Part shown: positions 48,616 through 61,891 of the stretch, piece after piece
Layout: each line of letters starts with the position of its first letter
How positions within the stretch are numbered: the stretch's first letter is position 1
NCBI GenBank assembly: GCA_023078555.1
Contig: CM041200.1
Span: 682,001-746,000, forward strand
Direction: 5' to 3'
Source of the DNA: Ulva prolifera
Taxonomy: Eukaryota > Chlorophyta > Ulvophyceae > Ulvales > Ulvaceae
Length of the DNA: 64,000 bases
The notes under the pieces: model-generated
What the model was told of the DNA's origin: nothing
The model's database searches: none
The model's input: the letters and a program-made list of their open reading frames with translations, nothing else
Translations under genes and position numbers: made by a program

Positions 48616-48962
48616 TGTCAGAAAAGCTATCATTTGTGCAGGTCAGGACGCGCAGTCCTTATTCAGGTCAGGTCAGGACAGCCAGCATCTCATACCTGCT
48701 GCGAACAGAGGTAGAACCGAGAGATGCTGAGGGGAAGTGCTAGTACCGGGAAACAGTAAAGAGAATGGTTACAGATCTCAGTGTGCACATGCTTATATGC
48801 ACACTGAACACTCAAGGTTACGGCGGGAACCCTCGCACGATCTCTCTCACTACATCGAGACAATCCTAGCTGGCGGCTTACCCCTACACTGGATCCGCGG
48901 ATCGTCCGTGCATGGGTGCACCTGTCACCACGCCGCTGCCCGCAGGCTCATGCATTGTGACA
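48616..48962. repeat. Solo LTR of the A/C family with target duplication AGGGT
   Basis: 347 bases from TGTCAG to TGTGACA, flanked by AGGGT at 48611-48615 and AGGGT at 48963-48967. It interrupts the RNase H region of element B. A solo LTR of this kind is the usual product of recombination between the two LTRs of a full insertion. Confidence 0.93.
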
Positions 48963-49418
48963 AGGGTCTATGGCAACACAGTATTTTGGAGGTCGAAGCG
49001 ACAGCCTATCACTGTTGGTGATACAACTGAGGCTGAACTGATCGCTAAGAGTAGTGCAGCAAACGAGTTGATGTGGGCTAAACAGTTGTTGTTAGATCTG
49101 CATCTTCGTCCAGGAAAACCGGTGCTTTGGGGAGACAATAAGAGTGCGAATATCCTAGCCAACAATCTAATCTCTAGTGATAGGTCTGAACACACTCGAT
49201 TGCGGCACCTAAGGGTCCGTGAATTTGTAGAGGCAGACGAGATTCAAGTGCTATGGGTAGGGACCAAAGACCAACATGCTCATGTCTTCACGAAGGTGTT
49301 ACTAGGTCCTGCATTGAAGGATGTTCCGAGGAGACTTCATCTGATGCCGTTCCAGATTAATCTCTAGGGGAGTGTCATACATGAGGTCCATCCTAGGACA
49401 CAATGCATGACGTGCAAG

Positions 49419-49765
49419 TGTTAGAAAGTCACTCTATCTGTCAGGTCAGACACGCAGTCTTAGGTCAGGTCAAGTAGTCAGCATTCCATACCTGCTGCGC
49501 ACAGAGGTAGAACCAAGGAATGCGGGAGGAGACAGGGTACAGCTAGTACCGTGAAACAGTAAAGAGAAAGGTTACAGCTCTTAGTGTGCACTGCAATATA
49601 TGCACACTACAAACACTCGAGGGTCACGCCGGGAAACCCTCGCAGGATCTCTCTCGATACCTCGATACGATCCTGGCTGGCGGCTTACCCCTGCACGTGA
49701 TCCGCAGATCGTGCATGGATGCACCTGTCACCACGCTGCTGCCCGCAGGCTCATGCATTGTGACA
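49419..49765 (-). repeat. 3' LTR of copia element C
   Basis: TG...CA ends, preceded by target duplication GCAAG. It shares the family blocks 'CATACCTGCTGCGCACAGAG' and 'GGCTCATGCATTGTGACA' with A and with the solo LTR at 48616. Confidence 0.95.
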
Positions 49766-52700
49766 CTCCCCCATAAACCCTGCTAAGTCTCCACTAGCTG
49801 GAGTTTATTACGAACTTCTATTAAAGCAGGTCCGGGCAGCACTTTAGTAAACACATCCGCTAACTGATCCACAGTGCCCACCCATGCTACCTTAAGTTCA
49901 TCCATCTGGACATATTCCCGCACTCGCAAGTGCCGCACACGAATGTGCTTGGATCTGTCAGAGGACACAGCATTTACTGCCAAGATATTGGCACTTTTAT
50001 TATCACCCCACAGAGTTGGCTTATACGGGACGAGCTTTAGGTCGAGAAGCAACTGCTTCACCCACATCAGCTCGTTGGCTGTTGCACTCATCGCAATGAG
50101 CTCAGCCTCTGTTGTATCCCCTGCCACTATACTCTGTTTCTTCGAGCGCCAGAGAACACAGTTCCCATACACTCGAAGAACCATACCAGATACACTCTTC
50201 AAATCAGCAGAGTTCGCAAAATCTGCATCAGAAAAAGCTTCTAACAGGCACCCATGCCCCACAGAGCCTACAAATTGTATTCCTAAATTCTTTGTGGACT
50301 GCAGGTATCTCAGAACGTGTTGCACAGCCAACCAATGTTCCTTCAGACTACTGGACATGTGCCGGGCCAGGGCATGTGCCACGTAGCTGAGGTCAGGTCG
50401 TGTCACTCCTGCAATGTACTGGATGCTTCCTACAGCACTCATGAACCTGGAATGCTCAGCAGCACTGGCTTTCTCCAGGTCCGGGTGCTCTTTCACACTC
50501 CTCAGTTGTTGCCGCGGCACTAACGGAGTGGGAGACTTTCGACAATCAGACATACTATACTTTTCAAGCAGGCTATGGATTTTGTTTCGCTGTGTCATGG
50601 TGATTGTCTTGGCCTTACGATCACGCATGATCTCAGTGCCAAGTGCCCATGCTAGTTCACCCAGGTCTCTGCCTTCAAATTTTGTGAGAATTATGTCGAC
50701 AAGTTCTTGCAGCCCCGCAGTGCCGCTGAATATGAACAAGTCGTCGACCCACAGAAAAATAAAACATAGACCAGATGTTCTAACATACAGTCCGGGATCA
50801 CTTTGTGCGCACACAAATCCCATCTCTGCTAAGACCTTTATTAAAGCTTTATGCCACTCGCGAGCAGCTTGCTTCAGGCCATACAGGGTTTTATGCAATC
50901 TCCATACACGTGCTGTCCCGTCAGTGAAGTACGGGGGCTGTTCAACGAACACTTCCTCCTCCAGCTCACCATTCAGAAAAGCACACTGTATATCTATGTG
51001 TCTAATTTCTAAATCTGCCTGAGCAGCAACTGACAGCAACACACGAAGTGTCGCATAGCTCCCAACAGGTGACCAAGTCTCAAAAAAGTCTACACCCTCT
51101 ACCTGAGAAAAACCCCGCGCTACATAGCGTGCCTTGTAGCGCTGAATCTCCCCCGCGGGCCCACGCTTGATCTTGAGCACCCATTTGCCCGAGATAGCCC
51201 GTTTGCCCGCAGGCAGATAGCACAACCCGAAGGTTCCGTGCTCACCCAGTGCATCTACCTCCTCCTGCATGGCGCGCAGCCATGCATCCCTGTCCGGACC
51301 CGCAAGTCCTTCCTTCATAGAAGGCATATCAGGGTCAGAGGAGGCCTTCTGCTTCCTGGCGGCAGCTGCTCGGCGCGACCCACGACGCTGAACACTCTGC
51401 TGCTCACCAGACTCCACATGCTGAGGCTTCAGGCCTGCACAGGACACTCCACAGTCAGCCGCGGCTGATGTGTCCTGGCTGCAAGCTGAAACTTCAATAG
51501 CAGCAACAACTGTTTCACTACTAGCATTAGAGCCCGCAGGCTCATTCATATGCACAGCTGCTACATCCGCAGCCAATGGAACAAGGCGTCTGCGTACAAG
51601 GGGATTGATTTTTATGCGGGGCAAGGCGGCTGGAATGGCCCTCACCTCGTCAGGCAAATCAACCCCGACAGCGGCTGAGGGGTCCGGGCCCTCTCCCCCT
51701 AATTCGGACCCGGTCTCCACCTCATCTGGCTCATCCTCCCAGAAAGGCCTCGGCGCCTCTGCTCCTCGCAGGGGCGGAGCAACTGCCCCCGCGCCAGATG
51801 CTGAGGCCGCAGCCGAATTACTCCCTGAGCGGACCCGCTGAGCCTCCAGATTCTGATGAGCCGCAGCTCTTTCATCATCTGAGACGGTGTAGTCCATGCG
51901 CTGTTCATCGTCGTCATCATAGATGCCAGGACTGTCGTCATCCTCCTCCATGTCGTCATCAGACGCACTGACAGACACAGGAACGGGGAACGCAACGTCT
52001 ACACCTGGGTCGTGCAATGCAGCAGCACGTGTGGGCACATAACGAGTTGTGCGCGAGGGACCAGCCTCCAAATGACGCAGTTCACCACGTGCACGGGGAG
52101 GGGGGATGACGTCAGGATGGGCTGCAGCCCTGGACATCGCACGCGTGCGATGCAGAGCTGCTCTGGCCATTTCCGGTGTGTCCCGAGCAGGGTCACGCCG
52201 AATTATCTCCGCAGAGTCGCCATACCCAAGCCGAGGTGAATATGCCGTGGGGTTTGGCTCCGGGTTGTCTTGTCGGAACGTCATGTCCATGACAGGAACC
52301 CTACCGTGCCCAGGGGGGGTGTGGAGCTGGTCACGCAGACGGCGCAGCACTCCCCCATCATATGTGTGGTCAGACAGGAAATTAGGAACATCGCTGTCTG
52401 TCACACGTTCACCCTCGTTATCCCCCTCAAAGACAACCGTGTAGGAGTTCGCAAACTCCGCAGGCTCTCTTTTGTCCACGACGGCGGACGCATCGTACTT
52501 GCGTACGTGGCGGATCATCTGATCCGCAGTGCACATGATCTGGCGCACAACAAACACCCTACCCCCAGGAACATCCTGGGCGTACACACGCTGCATGCTG
52601 GGGCCCAGCCCAGCCCCGACCCAATGTGCTAACACACCCCTAGGGGACAACTTCCGCAGCTTGTCATCCCTGGGATATGCATACACCTCAACCCCCCATG

Positions 52701-55633
52701 GACGCTGCTGCTGCAGCAAATCCTGGAACACCTCAACGGAGGTGTCCCTGAAAAAAGACATATAAGGAATTATATCCTTATCACACGACCGCACTAGAAA
52801 CTCATCTAACTCAGTACTTGCAAGCAATTTATACTTGCGTTGCTCCTCCTCTTTCAACTTGTCGCGCTCGGCCTTTTTCATGCGCTTTCCTTGACCCTTT
52901 TCAGCCTCAGCCACGTCCGCCGCAGCGTTTATGGCCATCTGAGCTTTCTGGGATTTCAGGATACGTGCCAGCTTGTCATGGTACAGCGCCGAACACGGCG
53001 TCAGATTGTGACCATGGACAACACTGGCAAGGCATTCAATCCACAGGAACAGAGGGAGGCCACTCGCAAGCAGCACAGCACGGAGTGCCTCAAAGGCGAC
53101 TCCTATCCTCCGCTCGATCATGCCATTACAGCGATGATCAGCTGTGGGGGTAGTGCGGTGAGTGATGCCGCGACGTTGGAGGTAGAGCTTTAAGGCCTCG
53201 ACCATAAACTCTCCCCCTTTGTCTGTGTGAAGGATGCGCACACCCGGTTCACCTGGCTTCACCACATTTACCCTAATGCGCTCTATGATATAAGAGATCA
53301 TGGCCGCAGCCTCACTCTTTTTGCGCAGACCGACCACGAAAGTATAACGAGTAAAAGCACACATCACAAACAAGACATATTTCACACCCCCAATTCCTAC
53401 TGGAGTGACAGGACCAGCTAGATCGGCATGCAGTTGCTCGCCAGGGTATTTCGCCTGGCCCATGAGCTCACGGTCATTGGCAGAGAATTTACCCGCAGGT
53501 ACTTTGCCAATTCTGCAGCCATGACATCTATTTCCGAAAGGTTCGGAATCGACACTCAAATTCAAACCACCATAAAACTCAGCGTTCGACTGCATACGCT
53601 TGAGCACCCAGTTCGACTGGTGAAAAGACAAATGTGCTATAAAAGCAGGGTTCAGCAAATACGCATCATGTGGGACCTCGGCTCCCCCAGCATTGGGGCG
53701 CGCAAGATCAACAGCCGCAACTGCCACATGATGCCATTGTTGCTGGTCCGCGACCATGCAGGTCGGACTGCTCTGGTTAGACCAGACCACCCCCCTATTG
53801 ACAGGCCCACCGACGAGAATGGGCTTAGTTTCCACAGCCATTTTGAACGCAAACACAGGGTGACCATCAACATCTAGTTCCTGACATTTGACGTCATCCT
53901 CTACGTCGGTGGCCATGTCACCAAGACCCGGGACATACAACACATTTCTACGCGTGTCTAGGAACATTTGTTCGTGTCTAAGACACATTGTACTAAGCAG
54001 GTTGTACGGACATTCAGGAGCATAGTATACACCAGGGATCTCGACATCTAACGGATGGTTTTGACCATGCTTATCCACGTAAGTACCCAGGTTCACCAAA
54101 ATGGTTCCCCTGCCCATGATAGAAAGCTGCCCAGGTCCCGCGAGATTGGCAACTTTCTGACACGGACCGTACTCAGTGAACATTTCACGATTCCCTACTA
54201 TGTGCATGTCCGACCCACTATCTACAATAATGTTCCATGGCAGAGACGCGTCAGGCATTGGATATTGCTCAGGCATCTCAACCGCACACACATCTTTGGC
54301 CGCAGCCTGCTTGCGTTGGGGGCAGTTCGCACGCAAATGTCCCTTCTTCTTGCAGAAGAAACAGGTCCTGGTCTCCTCGCGAGGAGCCTGGCCAGCCCCA
54401 AGAGCGGCGACCACAGGACCATCACCACGGGGTTGCTTTCGCCAGCCTTGGCCTGGTTTGCCCGCGGGCGTCCCAGACCTAGCCTGCAGCTGCCGCTGTT
54501 GCTTCAGCAAATCGGCATGTTCGGACAAACGTGAAATTATGACATGAGGGGAGGAGTGAAGAACTTCGCCGCGCACGGCATTGAACTCCTCCCCCACCTC
54601 TAACAGTTTGAGTCTGAGCCATCGCTGGCCCACATCGGCACCTAGTGCCTCCAGTTGAGTGTACACACTCATAACATCACCACAATAAGACGCGACATCT
54701 CTATTGTTCTGTGACAAAGAATTAAACCGGCTCCACAACCTGTGGATCTCGGCTTCGGTGCTGGGCCTATACTTGGCAGTAAGGTAGGCCCAGGCCTCGC
54801 ACAAATGCGACATTCGATAGACAGTCGTTCTATCAGCGTCGGGCAAAGACATAAGGACCTGTGTCCTCGCCCTAGCATGAACACGCTGTTCGTCCGCAGA
54901 CGGTGCGTGCTGCAACAGATGGTCTAACTCAAACTGTCCTAACCACAAAAAGACTTTCTGTTCGTACGCAACGAAACTTTCGGTCTTATGATTCCACTCA
55001 GGCAGTTTTCCCTTTGTCAAATCAGGCTCGTTACGCCCCCGAGACGCTCGCAGCGCTTCGGTCAACGTTTCAAGCGTGATAAACGACTCAGCGTGACTTG
55101 AATCATTCACGACATGAGAAGGATTGGGCACCTGCTGACTGCTGTGCCCAGTCTGAGAGGAAGACCGTGGCCGGACCACTCGTCCACCACGGAGCAGCAT
55201 GCCCTCGGGCTGCTCTCCACCAGGGAGCTGCTGTTGAGCGCCCCTGTCGACGATAGGCTGCTGATCAGCCTCGCCGCGATTCTCCTCGCGAGAAGAGTTT
55301 GAAGCTGAGCGGTTGGAGTGAGACATCCTACAGTAGAACAGGCGGTTGTGCGTCGCGCGCAGCAACGAAGCAAAGGTTTGGCTCGCAAGCCGTCGGATTG
55401 GAAAAATAAGCGAACGCATTCGCTTTTCTCAGCGCTAATCATTTGAAACAGCTGCTCGAATTGTATCTGATAACAATATGCTACGAGACAGCTAATGATA
55501 TCTGCGCTTATTGACCGCAGTCTAAGCGCCGACAGAACAGTGGAATGCCCCGCCGAGTCTGCGCGCAGACATTGGCCGATGACTCCCTGAACAAGACCAT
55601 ACAAAGACATAACGTAAACGATCATCGATACCA

Positions 55634-55980
55634 TGTTAGAAAGTCACTCTATCTGTCAGGTCAGACACGCAGTCTTAGGTCAGGTCAAGTAGTCAGCATT
55701 CCATACCTGCTGCGCACAGAGGTAGAACCAAGGAATGCGGGAGGAGACAGGGTACAGCTAGTACCGTGAAACGGTAAAGAGAAAGGTTACAGCTCTTAGT
55801 GTGCACTGCAATATATGCACACTACAAACACTCGAGGGTCACGCCGGGAAACCCTCGCAGGATCTCTCTCGATACCTCGATACGATCCTGGCTGGCGGCT
55901 TACCCCTGCACGTGATCCGCAGATCGTGCATGGATGCACCTGTCACCACGCTGCTGCCCGCAGGCTCATGCATTGTGACA
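55634..55980 (-). repeat. 5' LTR of copia element C
   Basis: Essentially identical to the LTR at 49419, followed on the right by target duplication GCAAG. Confidence 0.95.
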
Positions 55981-56700
55981 GCAAGTACGCACATGGGGCC
56001 CAACTCCTGTTATGTTAGGACATATGCATGAGCATATGCATATGCATGATCACAACCCGTGCGAGGATTGTGTGCGGTCACTGTGGTTATGACTGCCGTA
56101 GACGTGACTCATCGGTGGCATATAGTCATGTGCCTCCAAGTCTACTGTAACCATTCTCATACAGTCTTACGTGGTTCATGTATTGCCTCGCTGCATTACA
56201 ATACATCCCCTGATATGTGCGTTGCCGACGTACGACCTGAGTGCTCCACAAATAACGGCTCTACAACCCACTAGATAACTTGACTAATGTTGCGCATAGA
56301 TCCTTGATAGCAGTCTATTGACGAGCTTGAGAGGCTGCTATGGGAGGGTGTGTAGGAGTTGTATACTGCCATGGGTATTGCTTGGTGTATGTGACTAGTT
56401 TCGTCCCGCCGTGTCTAGGACTCACTGTCCTTGGTCACTGAGCGGACCTCGATGTGATGGAAGCATGGAAGTTTGACGGGCTATGGCTCCGGCGCGTGGA
56501 CCGATGTGAACACTAGTAACAATGAAGTCAAGGTTATGAAATGTGTGAAAGGCAGTTTCAGAACAGAGTGCACAAATGGTTGCGCCCCATCCAATCAGTA
56601 ACTACTGTGTCGGACCCAGCAAGCGCCGTATAAATACTGTTGTGAATGCGTCCAGGATTACCCCCCGCTAAGGCTGGCCTTGCCAAGATGCCGCACAAAA
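55981..56700 (+). repeat. Remaining part of the 3' LTR and flank of element B
   Basis: Non-coding sequence resuming after element C with the duplicated GCAAG. A TATA-like 'GTATAAATACT' lies at about 56628, as expected of an LTR promoter. The right end of the LTR cannot be placed without its partner. Confidence 0.45.
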
Positions 56701-58200
56701 TAAAAATTCCTCAATGATATCCCGATCATCTGCGGGAATATCAATAAATTTTTATGTATAAGTGTATGTATACAACTTTAAACGCTGAGTGCGCGGAGTC
56801 TGTGCTCAGTCGTGCCATGCATGCCGGACAAAAATATCCGTGATCTGACGGTCAGAAAATCGCTATTGGGGCCATTCGCTATAGACGACACTGTAAGTAG
56901 CATCCAAAGTGGGCTAAGGTTGCACAAGCGGCGCACCAGCACGCACAATGTCCCTGTGCACATATGAACGGGAGAGCAACGCCTAGAACAACAGGCATCT
57001 GTAGTGCAAGAGAGCAGGCATGGATGGCATAGCTGAGTAGAGGGCGAATTTTGAGTCTCACGATCCTCGCACAGGTCATATGGTGCATTGTGCGGGCCGA
57101 CATGGCGTGTTCACTGCCCGGAGACAAACCATTATCGCGGAGCCTGTGGCGGGTTCGCTGGCCAGATCTCGGATCCATGATAGTAATACGGTGCTTCATT
57201 AGTTTTTGAATGCCGACGTGGATGTGGCACCTGGAGAGATTCTGAGATGCCACCGGGATGGTACGGGGTCTCATACCGGCGAGAGTTTGTGGAGACATAA
57301 GGCAGTGGGTGATCCATTGTCTGTACAGTTTCAGAGATAAACCAGGCGATCTGTGTAGTTGGGGCTGATTGCGCTCTCAATGGGCTTGGCTGCCACCCGG
57401 GGGTGCAGCACCGCACCCATAGACCGCTCGGACACCCCTGCCACACGGGCCATAGCTACGCAACAATCATGTCATGTGGATGCAAACATCACATTCTGCT
57501 TTACAATATATAGGGCTTGACTGTTGTGCATTCCGCCAGGCAGTCAGCGGGTGGGCCTGATGATTCATAGAGTTGAATGGCCCCATTAGTTTTATCCTGA
57601 CCGCTGATAACCCCGATATCCTTGAGTCGGAATGTAACGGGCTTACCGGAAAAGATGAGTCCGACACTTGTTGAGTGCATTCTGTGTTCCACCTTGGCTC
57701 GAGCCGCCACAGTGTGTAACGCAAGGGCTTGGGCTTTGACCTGCCCGTAGCCTATGCACACTAGCGCATGCATTGCTGAGTCTGGCATGTGAGCATGTGA
57801 ACTTGAGAAGGTCACAGAGCGCGGCTTAGTCCCCAGGCACGCAAGTAGTGATATAAGCACCTAATTAAAGCGCTTCAAGTTGTGTTCGTGTGCATGATTA
57901 AGCGCATTTCTACTTTGAGATCGACTCGCTCAGTCATTAGCGCCATTGTGATCATGATTGAGCTGGTCGAAATAGTGCACTCGTAGCCACATGGAGCGTC
58001 AGCGCACGATCCTTCATTAATATTGGCGCACGATGCTTGTATGCTTGTATTTCGTGTGCACAATCTTTCAAAAAAATTAGACACGAACATTAGTGTGTAC
58101 ATCATATGTGCATTGTGAAATTAATTATCAATAATTTTGAATAATTGTGCACATCAAACGCAACTGGCTATAATGACCAGCCTGTGCTAGAGGTGCCACC
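56701..58200. other. About 1.5 kb without a supportable gene
   Basis: Minus-strand frames at 57446-57132 (with YHPGGISESLQVPHPRRHSK) and 57860-57501 have passable composition, but no domain, start context or splice sites tie them together. The stretch at 56690-56770 and around 58020-58140 is AT-rich. Confidence 0.4.
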
Positions 58201-60702
58201 TCACGACACGTCGCTAGCGGCCTTTTTTTTGGTATCCCCCTTTCCATCAATACGCAACACATCACCGCAATCCCCCCCTTGTTGGAAGCAGAGGGATTGA
58301 GCGCAGCCCGGGGGGAAAACCATTTGTTCGTCGAGATTCCCCTTGGCCAAAAAATGGGCTGCACAACCGGCAAGCACAACATGTGGCACCAGTGCCCCTG
58401 GCATCTTTCCCTACTCGACATTTGTTGCCAGATGCCTGGCCTGAGTTCGTAGCCAGTTTGGCAGCGGTTGCGCCAAGGGGGTCATGCACTCGCGCTAAAG
58501 GGTGGGGCCAGTAAGGGCGCGCAAATTCGACAGCGAATTTGCCAAATTGGGGAAGCGTTTGAGTATTGTCTATGTTGTTTGGGCACTCTGGGAGGTCAAT
58601 CCCAGCGTTGGGGAGCCTCCCCAACGCGATGACCCATTTCAGCGAGAACGGGCGATTCTCCCAAATCGCGCTTATTTGTTCCCCAATCGCGCGGCATCGT
58701 GTCCAGTGCACGGAGAGCATCAAAAATGACATACAGCACACGATTTTGTTGCTTCTGTTGGTGCTCGGTGCATTTTCGTCGTGTGTGTGGGTGACCTCAC
58801 CATGTGTAACGACGTTGGGCTGCCGTGAACCTGTCTGAGCATCGCCGGCTAGCGGTTATCTGGCCGTCAATTGTTAAATTATAGTGTACTGAATGTATGT
58901 GCGTATGTCATACAAAGGTTACCCATGTGATCCCGTGAGATGCCAAGCCCCTGCGCGCGCATGCACCAGCAATGGTAATGCCAGATTCATCTGCGATAGG
59001 ACCATGCGGTAACATATTGCAGTTTTGCCAGACAGTAGCGCCTGCTGGCAAACTGGGTTGATGAATTGCGCATCGGTGAGAGCAGAATGCGGTGATCATT
59101 CGCAACGCGACACAACTGCGACACATAAAATCATTCCACGGATACGCCGGAGACTTATCAGCTGAAATATGCTTCATTCATGTAGCCTCCTTGCGAGAGA
59201 CTGGACACACATGGTGCATGTACTGAAAATGCACATGTTGCAAGAGACTCGCCAAGCCTACTCACCACCTCCCACTATACAGCGATGAGACTACACAGGG
59301 CAGTCCAGGAATTCAGTGGAGTAAGCATTGATTCATGAGCTGCACGATCTGCGAACTATTTCCAGCTCTGCAGCTGCATGGAGGCCATCACATTGCAACC
59401 ACAGTCTTTTCTTTTCAATCGATGTCCACATGACACCGAGGAGACAGCTGGTTGGATAATCTGCTAACCCGCTTCAGTCAGCCACGAATCCACACCAGCG
59501 CACATCCACACTGGGCTACAGTGCGTTGCAGCTGCCTTATCAAAGAGGCATCAGCTCAACGGATGTGACACCGATTACAAGCACCCAACACGTGCATATG
59601 GCGCGGATGACTCTTCGTTTTATATCATACAATGTCGATTGGCAGCATCGTATCTTAATGCAGCCGGATATGGTATATGGTTGCCATCGAGGCTGCTCAT
59701 TGGCAGTGATAGTGATGCTACATTGCGATCATACGGTCCGCAGAATTGTAACTCATAGCTCTAAACACGAGTGAATGAAATTGATTGAAGAGCTCTGACC
59801 TGGATGAGCAGAGTGCTGCGATGGTGAATGACAACAAATCATGCACAGCTGTCTGTCAGCTGATACGTGCTCCAACGGGAGAGAATGTATGTTGAACTGA
59901 GGTACATATTTCATGCCTTAAATAGGTATCACACAGGTGTGTACACATTGAGTTCCGGGACGTAGTGGCATGATGGTCAGACTTCATACTAAAACGTCAC
60001 CACAAGAGCACCTAGCGGGGCCATAGAAACAGGCGCGACCCCCCAGAGGCTCCTAAATGCAATTATAGCCTACACAGACATGGTTTGGGAAGGATTGGGC
60101 AAGCGGCTGTGCGATTGGGAAGGATTGGGGAGCCACGTTCCCCAAATGGCGATTCTCCCCAACCCAAGAAGCCTGATCGGCAAATACGGGCCGATTTCCC
60201 CAATCGAACGAGTTAGACCTCCCAGATTGTGCATTGGACGTAAACAATAGTCAAAAGCTTGCCCAATCAGTCAAAATCGCCGTCGATTTTGCGCGCCCTT
60301 ACTGGCCCCACCCTTTAATTAGCGGGAGTGCATGACCCCCTTTGCGCCAACCAGCCCCGCACTCTGCTTCAGTTTAGCTGAATTTTTCTCAGCGCCCGAG
60401 AAATTGCAATTGAACATTTGATTCAATGTAAAATTTTTACTGGCCTGATCCTTCTCCTTATATAGCTTGCAACCTCCCCGTTTTTCCTCAGAGAGAACAA
60501 AATTCGCTGCCGCGTTGTTGACATCGTCACAGCGAAGACAAGCAGCAACGGCACCCCTGCGCGAATCCAGGGTCCAAACTATTTGATCATAAGTTACGGA
60601 CTCACAAGGCTGAGGTTCGAGGCGCAAATCGCGTACATCCCACGAGATGGACAGGTCCGGCAGTACATTCGAATTTGGAAGCGCCATGGCATCTAAACGC
60701 AT
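58201..60702 (-). pseudogene. Unidentified ORF interrupted by a Mutator-like transposon
   Basis: From ATG 60702 a minus-strand frame reads MRLDAMALPNSNVLPDLSIS, then VLSEEKRGGCKLYKEKD, and reaches the transposon edge at SAGLVGA. On the far side of the transposon (58476 downwards) the same phase continues TAAKLATNSGQASGNKC, so before insertion the frame was open across the target site. Beyond that, another frame (MPGALVPHVVLAGCAAHFLA, stop at 58201) has better composition, suggesting an intron or a shift. No family recognised; it may be a host gene or another mobile element. Confidence 0.45.
58477..60341. mobile_element. Non-autonomous Mutator-like DNA transposon (1,865 bp)
   Basis: The left end starts GGGGGTCATGCACTC, and the right end is its inverted counterpart GAGTGCATGACCCCC. 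The inverted similarity continues inward through AAAGGGTGGGGCCAGTAAGG and GCGCGCAAA, and more loosely for about 240 bases with ATTGGGGAA-type words. The 9-base TTGCGCCAA flanks both ends (58468-58476 and 60342-60350). Long terminal inverted repeats with a 9-bp duplication are the hallmark of Mutator-like elements. The interior (58740-60050) has no transposase frame, so movement would depend on an enzyme supplied elsewhere. Confidence 0.82.
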
Positions 60703-61891
60703 CTCGACTGCAAACGCAATGCCAACTGCCGACAAATGATGGATTTAGTGTGTTTCTGTGGTGGCCCTGATGCTTTCGCTATGAATTCTGTCGAGATTGC
60801 AAGCTAGCGAGGGTGGCGTGGTGCACCATGGTGTACAACCGTCAGGGAAAATAACATGGGGGCAACCCTGTGACTCATAACTCGAGTGCATTGCATTGTC
60901 TCACTCGAGTGCATTGCATTATCTCGAGATAGCGCTTCCTTTGCCATTTGGGAGTCAGCCGGCAGAGACAGACCATTGCCCAATACAATCGACTTCTATC
61001 CCGCGGGCCATGCTGACCAGCATTGCAACGCAGGCATATCACGCAACGCAACGTGCCGCCTGGTTTTTGCGCCTAAGAAAATCCCCTCTTATCAACCGTG
61101 TAGCGGATCAGTAGAAAGCAAATATGTTGTGACGATGGGTTTGATGAAAGATACGCGTCCACGTGACTACGCAAAGCGGCCGCGCGAAGCATTCAAGTGC
61201 ACGTGCAACTCCGATAGTCCCTAGAAAGCAAAGACACACGCGTCGCAAATTATTATGCAGTGAATATAAGCTATTTTTAATTTCCGTGTGTCGCGCGGTA
61301 CTGCCGGGCCACAGAAAAGGCCGCCGTTCCTTCTAGCATCTGCGAGACTATTGCATTGATGCGAACGCAACAAACAGCTTGAAAATTGGCCCTCAACCTT
61401 CGAAGATATATCTCTGTGGGCGATTTGTGCAGCGGAAAACGTGTCGCAGAGGATTGCAACAGTCTGGATGAGCCCGCACCGGTCACAGTCGTAACACAGC
61501 AACGCAGCAGTTCACCGGCCAGGATAGTAGCTGTTAAACCTCACTGCTCCGTATTTGAATTGAAGAAAATATGGCTCTGTTTGAAAGCGGGCCGCTTGGA
61601 TTGGCATCATGCGTTTGAATGGCCCAATGTCAACAGCTCATTACACCATTACACGGTGTCCTTCCACGGCTGCCTTCCGGTGTGCAGCGAGGGCACATTG
61701 CCGCAGCGCACGGTACAGTGTCTGAAATGACGCTTTGCAACGACGTCTATGCACAGCCATTGTGTCGCGCATGCTCACCTTCACCATGCCCAAAGCTTCT
61801 TTGGGTATGACTGAACTGTCTGGCGTGAGACGCCTGCCTGCCTGAAGTCGCTGAGACATTGTGTCCTATTCTTGCCCTTCAGGCAGAATTG
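60703..61891. other. About 1.2 kb upstream of the methyltransferase gene
   Basis: Mixed short frames without domains. It should contain the promoter, and possibly a non-coding first exon, of the tRNA methyltransferase gene: an acceptor-like TTCAG at about 61877-61881 lies just before the first ATG. Two near-identical 'CTCGAGTGCATTGCATT' strings occur at about 60882 and 60904. Confidence 0.4.

Larger units (their letters stand above)
49419..55980 (-). mobile_element. Ty1/copia element C (6.56 kb), young and whole-looking
   Basis: LTRs at 49419-49765 and 55634-55980 (347 bases each) show one difference by eye, and GCAAG flanks both ends (49414-49418 and 55981-55985). A single long minus-strand gag-pol frame ends at 49783. 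Domains in order: gag, zinc knuckle (CFFCKKKGHLRANC), protease (IIVDSGSDMHIVGNR), integrase with an HHCC-like N-terminus, reverse transcriptase (FLWVDDLFIF), RNase H (SDADFANSADLKSVSG). The primer-binding site TGGTATCGATGA adjoins the 5' LTR (right side); the polypurine tract GGGGGAG adjoins the 3' LTR. It is inserted in the 3' LTR of element B and is the youngest insertion here. Confidence 0.96.

Noticed and set aside
58262-58741. Shared ARPYWPHPLARV-like peptide near both transposon ends as a protein family
   Set aside because: The similarity is explained at the DNA level by the terminal inverted repeats; only one orientation at each end is open.
60886-61224. 113-codon plus-strand frame before the methyltransferase gene
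   Set aside because: No domain, poor composition, and it overlaps other frames of similar length.
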